Origin: Chloroflexota bacterium
GTDB lineage: Bacteria; Chloroflexota; Limnocylindria; Limnocylindrales; CSP1-4
Length of the DNA: 5,145 bases
Reading direction: 5' to 3'
Assembly (NCBI GenBank): GCA_021812735.1
Contig: JAKAMV010000731.1
Coordinates: 1 to 5,145 of the forward strand
A program made the translations under genes and the position numbers. Under the pieces are notes generated by a model. It saw only the letters and a program-made list of their open reading frames with translations, was not told where the DNA came from and did no database searches. Below are positions 1 to 4,202 of this stretch, piece after piece (within the stretch, counting starts at the first letter, position 1; each line of letters begins with the position of its first letter).

Positions 1-57
1 GCCCTGGCCCTCCTCGTCAGAATGAAGAGCGGAAATGAGTGCGGACACGAGGGACAT
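1..57 (-). CDS. Flp/type IVb prepilin A, N-terminal 19 codons (cut by left window edge)
   Basis: This is the beginning of a third Flp pilin gene; the rest lies beyond base 1. The 19 visible codons read MSLVSALISALHSDEEGQG, ending inside the prepilin-peptidase site: cleavage is expected after the Gly of DEEG, leaving a 17-residue leader. Bases 1-18 are identical to 685-702 in pilin C and match 17 of 18 at 354-371 in pilin B. Upstream of that block the leader differs: HS replaces the RR that precedes DEEG in the other two. The ATG (57-55) is fixed by an excellent Shine-Dalgarno sequence, AAGGAGGTGA (74-65), seven bases away. The gene also has the most consensus-like promoter in the window. Family knowledge: Flp pilins are inner-membrane precursors assembled by the Tad machinery into thin adhesive pili. 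The assignment rests on the leader and cleavage site only, because the helix is not visible. Confidence 0.82.
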   Translation of the reverse strand, partial: MSLVSALISALHSDEEGQG

Positions 58-64
58 GTGGGTT

Positions 65-74
65 TCACCTCCTT
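65..74 (-). promoter_or_regulatory. Strong ribosome binding site of pilin A
   Basis: On the minus strand this reads AAGGAGGTGA, a near-complete complement to the 3' end of 16S rRNA, seven bases before the ATG at 57. It decides the pilin A start. It is clearly stronger than the sites before pilin C (GGAGG) and pilin B (GGGGA), suggesting higher translation of pilin A. Confidence 0.85.
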
Positions 75-106
75 CCCGAGAGAACTGCCGCCGAAGCGGG
101 GACGCA

Positions 107-135
107 AACGTAGGGCTGCAGGCCCGGCGTGTCAA
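107..135 (-). promoter_or_regulatory. Candidate sigma70-type promoter of pilin A
   Basis: The minus strand carries a perfect -35 TTGACA (135-130), a 17-base spacer, and a -10 TACGTT (112-107) that fits the TANNNT minimum. A start site near base 100 would give a leader of about 43 bases that includes the strong RBS. The spacer next to the -10 holds a small inverted repeat (113-125, arms gggc/gccc, 5-base loop). The perfect -35 and ideal spacing make this the most convincing promoter in the window, but it is a sequence match only. Confidence 0.6.
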
Positions 136-239
136 CGACCCCCGCGAAGTTGCGGTGTGGGAAATCACCGACGTGTGGGCCGGGCTGGGTCGGGCCCGGA
201 CGACCGCCGGCGTGGCGATCGGCGCCGCTGACGCTGACG

Positions 240-388
240 CTAGATCGACTTGCCGACGTTGGACAGGATCCCGGAGACCTGGCCGCCCAGGAAGATGAGG
301 GCGACGATCGCGACGATCGCGATCAGGGCGAGGATCAGCGCGTACTCCGCGAGACCCTGGCCCTCCTCGTCGCGGCGGAGCAGGGCGG
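240..388 (-). repeat. Direct repeat copy 1 (pilin B core)
   Basis: These 149 bases match 571-719 with three mismatches (249/580, 312/643, 354/685), about 98% identity. The repeat starts at the stop codon and ends within the leader coding sequence; the flanking DNA on both sides is unrelated. One mismatch changes Lys to Asn and the other two appear silent. This indicates a recent gene duplication or gene conversion limited to the coding core. Confidence 0.95.
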
Positions 389-413
389 TGAGAGCGGCCT
401 GGACGAGTGCCAT
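240..413 (-). CDS. Flp/type IVb prepilin B
   Basis: A complete 57-residue Flp pilin precursor. Residues 1-18 form the leader, ending RRDEEG; prepilin peptidase should cut after Gly18. The mature 39-residue pilin starts QGLAEY, with the diagnostic Glu at +5 and Tyr at +6, followed by an uninterrupted Leu/Ile/Val/Ala helix (about residues 21-42) and the tail GGQVSGILSNVGKSI. The size and E-Y pair are typical of Flp pilins, which pack into Tad pili through this helix. The ATG at 413 is preferred over an upstream in-frame start at 491, because the extension is Arg-rich and would bury the leader; the RBS before 413 (GGGGA, 8-base gap) is weak. The DNA from 240 to 388 is almost identical to pilin C. 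Mature B and C proteins differ only at the third residue from the end, Lys here and Asn in C. Confidence 0.93.
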   Translation of the reverse strand: MALVQAALTALLRRDEEGQGLAEYALILALIAIVAIVALIFLGGQVSGILSNVGKSI

Positions 414-465
414 GGATGCGTTCCCCAAGCGGTCCGGCAGCAGAGATCGGCCGGTTCTGCAGCGC

Positions 466-493
466 AGCCTACGGGGTCTGGGCGCGCGCACAA
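466..493 (-). promoter_or_regulatory. Weak candidate promoter of pilin B
   Basis: On the minus strand TTGTGC (493-488) lies 16 bases before TAGGCT (471-466). The predicted start near 459 gives a leader of about 45 bases, similar to the leaders inferred for pilins A and C. It lies after the hairpin that may end pilin C transcription. The -35 matches the consensus at only three of six bases, so this is tentative. Confidence 0.3.
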
Positions 494-517
494 CAGGACG
501 AAGGTCCTACCCGAATC

Positions 518-553
518 GCGAGCGCCGCCGGGATTGGCCCCGGCGGCGCTCGC
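518..553 (-). terminator. Perfect 15-bp hairpin after pilin C (probable terminator without U-tract)
   Basis: The arms 518-532 and 539-553 are perfectly complementary (15 bp, nearly all G/C) around a 6-base loop. The hairpin begins 17 bases after the pilin C stop codon. No T-run follows in either direction; the minus strand continues GATTCGGG. It therefore resembles the tail-less hairpins suggested as terminators or 3'-end stabilisers in high-GC bacteria. It would separate pilin C from pilin B, or set their ratio by partial read-through. Confidence 0.65.
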
Positions 554-570
554 CCTGAGACCGCGTCGGG

Positions 571-719
571 CTAGATCGAGTTGCCGACGTTGGACAGGAT
601 CCCGGAGACCTGGCCGCCCAGGAAGATGAGGGCGACGATCGCCACGATCGCGATCAGGGCGAGGATCAGCGCGTACTCCGCGAGGCCCTGGCCCTCCTCG
701 TCGCGGCGGAGCAGGGCGG
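571..719 (-). repeat. Direct repeat copy 2 (pilin C core)
   Basis: Partner of the block at 240-388, offset by 331 bases. A third copy begins at the left window edge: bases 1-18 are identical to 685-702. Long near-identical direct repeats of this kind are substrates for RecA-dependent deletion, amplification or conversion, and they are also prone to assembly collapse. Confidence 0.95.
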
Positions 720-741
720 CGAGCGCCATGAGCTGAGACAT
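571..741 (-). CDS. Flp/type IVb prepilin C
   Basis: A complete 56-residue Flp pilin precursor. It has a 17-residue leader, MSQLMALAALLRRDEEG, with cleavage expected after Gly17. The mature form starts QGLAEY (Glu +5, Tyr +6), then a hydrophobic helix and the tail FLGGQVSGILSNVGNSI. The ATG at 741 is chosen over the in-frame ATG at 729 because GGAGG (752-748) sits six bases upstream of it; nothing suitable precedes 729. It is the first pilin gene after the regulatory cluster and is followed by a perfect hairpin. Its mature protein would be 38 of 39 residues identical to pilin B, so the two could be interchangeable subunits of one Tad-type pilus. The helix must insert in the inner membrane before assembly. 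Assembly genes are not in view. Confidence 0.94.
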   Translation of the reverse strand: MSQLMALAALLRRDEEGQGLAEYALILALIAIVAIVALIFLGGQVSGILSNVGNSI

Positions 742-747
742 CTGTGG

Positions 748-752
748 CCTCC
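748..752 (-). promoter_or_regulatory. Ribosome binding site that fixes the pilin C start
   Basis: GGAGG on the minus strand, six bases before the ATG at 741. The alternative ATG at 729 lacks any such sequence. Confidence 0.75.
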
Positions 753-789
753 AGACGAGTGCTTGGGCGGCCCCCCGGCGGCGTTCCGG

Positions 790-818
790 ACGTTACCGCC
801 TCTGTCGGCGGCTGACTA
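790..818 (-). promoter_or_regulatory. Candidate promoter of pilin C with palindromic elements
   Basis: The minus strand reads TAGTCA (818-813; four of six -35 consensus bases), a 17-base spacer, then TAACGT (795-790; TANNNT). A start near 783 gives a leader of about 41 bases. The spacer is largely an inverted repeat (796-811, arms ccgcc/ggcgg, 6-base loop) abutting the -10. The -35 overlaps a near-palindrome centred on ACTAGT (813-822, TGACTAGTGA on the plus strand). Such symmetry at a promoter is where a dimeric LuxR-type regulator could bind, but no binding is shown. Confidence 0.4.
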
Positions 819-884
819 GTGAGAAGGGAGGTGTAGTCCTACCTGGCACGCCGTCGCCCGCTGGCAGACGGGCCGGGGCCGCCG

Positions 885-1049
885 CTACCTGCCGCCGTGC
901 GCCACGTCCACGAGCAGGCCCACCACCTGGGCGAGCGGCCCGCCCAGGAACACCACCACCACCACGGCGAACGCCAGGGACGCCCCCAGCACGATCGCGG
1001 TCTCCAGGGCGCCCGGCCCGGTGTCTCCCGGCGTCCGCCCGCCGGTCAC
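885..1049 (-). CDS. Divergent Flp-pilin-like small membrane protein
   Basis: A 54-residue protein that starts with GTG at 1049. The GTG overlaps the TGA stop of the upstream kinase gene (GTGA), so translation is probably coupled; no good RBS is present. Residues 1-11 are a polar leader ending GDTG, and residues 12-54 begin PGALET and continue into a hydrophobic helix (about 18-36) and the tail FLGGPLAQVVGLLVDVAHGGR. Aligned without gaps to pilin C from the cleavage Gly, 11 of 33 residues are identical, including Gly(-1), Glu(+5) and the block FLGG. Tyr(+6) is replaced by Thr, and the hydrophobic leader helix and DEEG are missing. It may be a minor pilin or pseudopilin processed by the same peptidase, or a membrane peptide acting with the kinases. 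The reading frame and coupling are clear; the function is inferred. Confidence 0.7.
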   Translation of the reverse strand: MTGGRTPGDTGPGALETAIVLGASLAFAVVVVVFLGGPLAQVVGLLVDVAHGGR

Positions 1050-2251
1050 GGCCGGGCGGGGCCGTCCGCCTCGGACAGCGGCACGGAGATCCGGACCTCG
1101 CCCCCCTCGAGCACCTCGGCCGAGAGGCCGGCCGCCGAGGCGCGCTCGGCGAGGTCGCGCCGGACGGCGGCGGGGAGCTGCAGGCGCGCGGCGTGCTCGG
1201 CCGCCACCAGGGCGGCAGCGTGGTCCTCGTGGCGCTCCTGGATCATGCGCCGCATCGCGTCCGGGAGGTCGCCCTCGGGGATGGGCGGGAGCGACTCGCC
1301 CGCAGGGAGGGCGGGGGTCCGGGAGGCGATGACGATGGCCCTGAGCTCCTCGGGCGACCAGTCCAGGGCCAGCGACACCCGGTCGGGGACCTGCGCAAGG
1401 TAGGCGGCCAGCACCTCGTCGAGCATGCGGAACAGCGTGCTCTCCAGGTCCATCGCCAGGCGGCGGTCCTGGCCGTGGGACTCGAACTCCACGGCCACGC
1501 GGGCGCGGCGCCCGCGCTCCCGGCAGCTGCGCCGCAGGGTGGGCACCAGGCCGAGATCGTCGAGGACCATGGGGCGCACGTCGAAGATGAAGTTCTTGGT
1601 GGTGTCCAGGGTGGCCTGGACCATCTGGGCCAGCAGCCGGATCTCGCCCCGGGCCGCGGCGGGGTCCCGGTCCATGAGCCGCTCCACGATTTGCGTCTGG
1701 AGCACGATGTTGGTGAGCGACTGGGCGGGCCCGTCGTGCATGGACCGGGCGATATCGCGGCGGAGGTCCTCTTGGGCGGCGAGCACCACGCGTGACACGG
1801 ACGGCGGCATCAGGCGGTCGCCCGGGGCGGAGGCCCCCGCCGCCACGCTCTCGGCGAGCCCGGACGCCACGTCCGCAGCGTCAGGCGGCCGCGCGCCGGG
1901 GGGCAGGCTCGCGAGCCGCTCCAGGTCTCCGCGGTGGCGCAGGAGCGCCTTTCCCTTCGCCTCCAGCAGCTCCGCCTGCGCCTCCATCAGCACGGCACGC
2001 CGCGTCAGGGCGACCAGGCTGCCGAAGGCGTCCGCGACTACCTTGACGGCCGGCAGCGTCGGGTTCGCGGTGACGGCGGCCACCCGCTCGGCGGCCTGCG
2101 CGCGGCGCTGCTCGTGCCGCGCGGCCTCGGTCTTGACCTGGCCGGCGAGCATGCCGATCTCGGCCAGCTCGCGATCGATGGTCGCGAGGCTCTCGGCCAG
2201 GAGGTCCGGGGTCGGGCTGCCGCGGTGCGCGGACGGCTGGTCGCTGGTCAT
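1046..2251 (-). CDS. Degenerate DegS/NarL-type histidine kinase (HisKA_3, ATPase motifs lost)
   Basis: A soluble 401-residue protein with no membrane segment. Residues about 15-115 are Ala/Glu/Arg-rich helices, probably coiled coil. Residues 155-235 are a HisKA_3 dimerisation domain with H-box His172 in HDGPAQ (Asp173 and Gln177 also kept) and the helix ending DVRPMVLDDLGL. The C-terminal half should be a HATPase_c domain. The N-box equivalent LFRMLDEVLAAYLAQ (273-287) keeps Glu279 but has Ala283 where Asn is needed, and Gln287 for His. The G1 motif DDGRGF is absent (about 305-315 reads IVIASRTP), and no G2 GLxxM motif is seen. The last strands (LSAEVLEGGEVRISVPL) align with the neighbouring intact kinase, so this looks like decay of a real domain rather than a frameshift. 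It probably cannot bind ATP. It could act as a phosphatase through HDxxxQ or as a heterodimer partner. The start at 2251 is 32 bases after the regulator stop, with AGGA ten bases upstream. Confidence 0.85.
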   Translation of the reverse strand: MTSDQPSAHRGSPTPDLLAESLATIDRELAEIGMLAGQVKTEAARHEQRRAQAAERVAAVTANPTLPAVKVVADAFGSLVALTRRAVLMEAQAELLEAKGKALLRHRGDLERLASLPPGARPPDAADVASGLAESVAAGASAPGDRLMPPSVSRVVLAAQEDLRRDIARSMHDGPAQSLTNIVLQTQIVERLMDRDPAAARGEIRLLAQMVQATLDTTKNFIFDVRPMVLDDLGLVPTLRRSCRERGRRARVAVEFESHGQDRRLAMDLESTLFRMLDEVLAAYLAQVPDRVSLALDWSPEELRAIVIASRTPALPAGESLPPIPEGDLPDAMRRMIQERHEDHAAALVAAEHAARLQLPAAVRRDLAERASAAGLSAEVLEGGEVRISVPLSEADGPARP

Positions 2252-2266
2252 GGCGGTGGGGTCCTG

Positions 2267-2283
2267 CCCGCGGCGGCCGCGGG
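2267..2283 (-). promoter_or_regulatory. 7-bp G/C hairpin immediately after the response-regulator stop
   Basis: Arms 2267-2273 and 2277-2283 (CCCGCGG/CCGCGGG) pair perfectly around a 3-base loop. The hairpin occupies the first half of the 32-base gap between the regulator and the degenerate kinase. There is no U-tract, and the next gene starts at once, so full termination is unlikely. Partial attenuation or a stop to 3' decay, lowering kinase relative to regulator, is plausible. In DNA this GC-rich some such repeats arise by chance. Confidence 0.4.
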
Positions 2284-3024
2284 TCAGTCCTCCGGCATCC
2301 GGATCCAGCCCTGGCGCATCGCGTACACCACGGCCTGGGTCCGGTCGTTGACCGACAGCTTGCGCAGGATGGAGCTCATGTGGTTCTTGACCGTCTGCTC
2401 GCTGATCGAGAGCGCGTAGGCCACCTGCTTGTTGGTCATCCCCTGGGCGATGTTGTCCAGGATCTCCACCTCGCGGGGCGACAGCGGCGCGAAGATCGGC
2501 GCGGCCTCCTGGCCGTAGACGGCCAGCTCGCGGAACTCCTTGAGGACCCGGGACGCCACCGCCGGCTTGCTGAACACCTTGTCGTTGATCAGGTACTCGC
2601 CGGCGACGACCCGGCGGATGATCACGACCAGGTCCTCGGGCGAGATGTCCTTGAGGATGAACGCCGCCGCGCCCGCCTTGATGGACTCGAACAGCGCGTC
2701 CTCGTCCTCCTCGGTGGACAGCACCACGATGGCCGTCGACGGCAGCTCGCGCTTGACCCGCTGGGTGGTCTCGATCCCGCCCGGTGCCGGCAGCGAGAGG
2801 TCCATGAGGATCACGTCGGGGTTGGTCGCGAACGCGGCGTCGAGCGCCGAGCGCCCGTCGTCCGCCTCGGCCACAACCTCCAGGTCCGGCTCGTGCTCGA
2901 GGATGTTGCGGATGCCCACCCGGAACAGGGCATGGTCGTCCACGATCAGGATCCTGACCCGCTCGTAGCCGCTCGTGCGGCGCTCTGCCGCGCGACGCCG
3001 CTCCGGGCCCGAGTACTCCGTCAT
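2284..3024 (-). CDS. NarL/FixJ-family response regulator with LuxR-type HTH (DegU/LiaR-like)
   Basis: A 246-residue DNA-binding response regulator. A basic N-terminal extension (1-22, rich in ERRR) precedes the receiver domain (about 23-142). Receiver residues visible are acidic pocket Asp29/Asp30, phosphoacceptor Asp75 in VILMDLSLP, switch Ser103 in VVLST, and Lys125 in FILKD. A linker leads to the LuxR/GerE helix-turn-helix (about 178-240), with LSPREVEIL at 181-189 and recognition helix SEQTVKNHMSSILRKL at 208-223. All catalytic positions are intact. The ATG (3024) overlaps the stop of the upstream kinase gene (ATGA), and AAAGGAG (3036-3030) lies five bases before it, so start and coupling are well supported. 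It should be phosphorylated by the adjacent DegS-type kinase and dimerise on DNA. The flanking pilin promoters are the natural candidate targets, which is inferred from position only. Confidence 0.95.
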   Translation of the reverse strand: MTEYSGPERRRAAERRTSGYERVRILIVDDHALFRVGIRNILEHEPDLEVVAEADDGRSALDAAFATNPDVILMDLSLPAPGGIETTQRVKRELPSTAIVVLSTEEDEDALFESIKAGAAAFILKDISPEDLVVIIRRVVAGEYLINDKVFSKPAVASRVLKEFRELAVYGQEAAPIFAPLSPREVEILDNIAQGMTNKQVAYALSISEQTVKNHMSSILRKLSVNDRTQAVVYAMRQGWIRMPED

Positions 3025-4142
3025 CCGATCTCCTTTCGAGCCAGGGGGATGGCGATCCGCACGACGGTACCCGCATCCGGCCTCGACTGCACCTCGAACC
3101 GCGCCCCGATCAGCTCGGCCCGCTCGCGCATGAACTGGAGGCCAAAGTTGCGCCGTCCGCGGGCCGCCACCGCCCCGGTGTCGAAGCCGCGACCGTCATC
3201 TCGCACCTCGAGGACCCAGTCCGTCCCGTCGAGCCGCGTGGCCATCTCGACGCTGCCGGCCCCCGCGTGCTTGCGGACATTCTGCAGGGCCTCCTGCGCA
3301 ATCCGCAGCGCCACCGTCTGGGCCGCCTCGGTTAGCCCATCCGTGGGGGCCGAGAGGTTAGTGGCGATGCGCAGGCCGCAGAGCGCAGCCTGCGTCTCGG
3401 CGGCGTCGCGCAGGGCGCCGTCAAGGCCCAGCTCCTCGAGCACGGGCGGCCGAAGCTGGACGATGAAGCTGCGCACGTCGCCCAGCTCGCGGCGGAGGAG
3501 CTCCCGCAGGAAGCCCAGCTCCACCTGCGCGAGACGCGGCTCCGTCTCGAAGATCCGGTCGATGTACTCCACCTGGAAGATGGCGTTGGAGAGCGCCTGG
3601 GCGGGGCCGTCGTGGACTTCCTGGGCCAGCCGGTTCCGCTCCGCCTCCTGTGCCTCCACGATCCGCATCTGGAGCTCGGAGGGGATGCTGGGGAGCGACG
3701 TGTCCGTCACCAGCGAGAGGTCGCCGCGCTCCAGGAACAGCCACGTGCTCTCGATGTTGCGGATGGCCAGCTCCAGGCGGCTCAGCTCCGACTCGTGGCG
3801 GGCGACATCGGAGCGGGTGACGCTGGCCTCGCTGCGCAGGAAGCGCAGCCGCAGGTCGGCCGCCCCGGCCTCCGCCGCCGCCGCGGCCCGCGTCTCGGCC
3901 GTGCTCGCGGCCCGCGCGCCAACAGGCAGGCCGTCTCCGCGGTCCCCGCCGGCGCTCGCGTGCTCCAGATCGGCCAGATCGTCGGCCAGAGCCTGGAGGA
4001 AGCCCATCTCGTCTAGGTATGTCGCCCGGTAGCGGTCCCTGACGGAGCGCAGCGAGTTGGCGGCATAGGCCAGGGCCTCCGCCGCCTCCGCGTGCAGTTC
4101 GTCGAACCGCGAGCCGGTGGGCTCACTCCGGGGCGCGTCCAT
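3021..4142 (-). CDS. Cytoplasmic DegS-type sensor histidine kinase (intact)
   Basis: A soluble 373-residue kinase without membrane segments. Residues about 10-165 are long, charged helices (coiled coil, Ala-rich around 77-97), like the sensor half of DegS-class proteins. The HisKA_3 domain (about 163-240) carries EAERNRLAQEVHDGPAQ, with His177 as phosphoacceptor and Asp178/Gln182 of the phosphatase motif. The HATPase_c domain (about 272-368) has the N-box RIAQEALQNVRKHA (Glu284, Asn288, His292), the G1 motif DDGRGF (315-320) and G2 NFGLQFM (332-338). All ATP-binding motifs are present, in contrast to the second kinase downstream. The ATG at 4142 is preferred, although a GTG at 4181 would add 13 residues. 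Neither has an RBS, but TACACT lies eight bases before the ATG and could drive a leaderless transcript. The gene is the first of a translationally coupled cluster with its response regulator. The signal sensed is unknown. Confidence 0.93.
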   Translation of the reverse strand: MDAPRSEPTGSRFDELHAEAAEALAYAANSLRSVRDRYRATYLDEMGFLQALADDLADLEHASAGGDRGDGLPVGARAASTAETRAAAAAEAGAADLRLRFLRSEASVTRSDVARHESELSRLELAIRNIESTWLFLERGDLSLVTDTSLPSIPSELQMRIVEAQEAERNRLAQEVHDGPAQALSNAIFQVEYIDRIFETEPRLAQVELGFLRELLRRELGDVRSFIVQLRPPVLEELGLDGALRDAAETQAALCGLRIATNLSAPTDGLTEAAQTVALRIAQEALQNVRKHAGAGSVEMATRLDGTDWVLEVRDDGRGFDTGAVAARGRRNFGLQFMRERAELIGARFEVQSRPDAGTVVRIAIPLARKEIG

Positions 4143-4150
4143 GTGTCGCG

Positions 4151-4156
4151 AGTGTA
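4151..4156 (-). promoter_or_regulatory. Possible -10 element for a leaderless regulatory operon
   Basis: TACACT on the minus strand ends eight bases before the kinase ATG at 4142 and fits TANNNT. A start six to eight bases downstream would fall at or just before the ATG, which agrees with the absence of an RBS. No credible -35 is seen 16-18 bases upstream, so the support is thin. Confidence 0.28.
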
Positions 4157-4157
4157 A

Positions 4158-4199
4158 CCGGCTGGGGGGCCCGGCGGGCACGAAGCGGCGCGGAGCCGG
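4158..4199 (-). terminator. Weak inverted repeat after the glycosyltransferase-like gene
   Basis: Arms ccggct (4158-4163) and agccgg (4194-4199) enclose 30 bases that can form smaller GC stems. It begins a few bases after the stop at 4203 and precedes the kinase gene. There is no T-run, and the match is modest for such GC-rich DNA. It could mark the end of the upstream transcript. Confidence 0.2.
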
Positions 4200-4202
4200 C
4201 CC

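Noticed and set aside
301..330. Short repeated gacgatcgc units as a CRISPR-like or satellite array
   Set aside because: They encode the repeating Ile-Ala-Ile-Val-Ala-Ile-Val of the pilin helix and follow from the protein sequence; there are no spacers.
414..491. A longer pilin B starting at 491
   Set aside because: It would add an Arg-rich 26-residue stretch before a standard Flp leader. The ATG at 413 gives the usual precursor length, matching pilin C.
129..629. A 166-codon plus-strand frame across the pilin region
   Set aside because: It is antisense to pilin B and part of pilin C, repeats the same nonsense peptide because of the DNA repeat, and has no recognisable domain.
856..873. Inverted repeat gcccg-8-cgggc after the pilin-like gene as a terminator
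   Set aside because: The stem is only 5 bp and cannot be extended, with no T-run. Such short repeats are common at this GC content.
951..965. Five CAC repeats as a possible phase-variation tract
   Set aside because: It is a trinucleotide run encoding five Val in a helix. Slippage would keep the frame, so it could not switch the gene off, and five units is too short to be notable.
2252..3076. A long upstream extension (275 codons) of the degenerate kinase frame through the regulator gene
   Set aside because: The extension is a Gly/Arg/Pro-rich out-of-frame reading of the response regulator. The family-like sequence begins at the ATG at 2251, with a short AGGA upstream.
2380..4032. A 550-codon open frame on the plus strand opposite the regulator and kinase genes
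   Set aside because: It is antisense to two clear protein families and its product is Arg/Ser-rich without recognisable domains. Long antisense frames are expected in GC-rich coding DNA.
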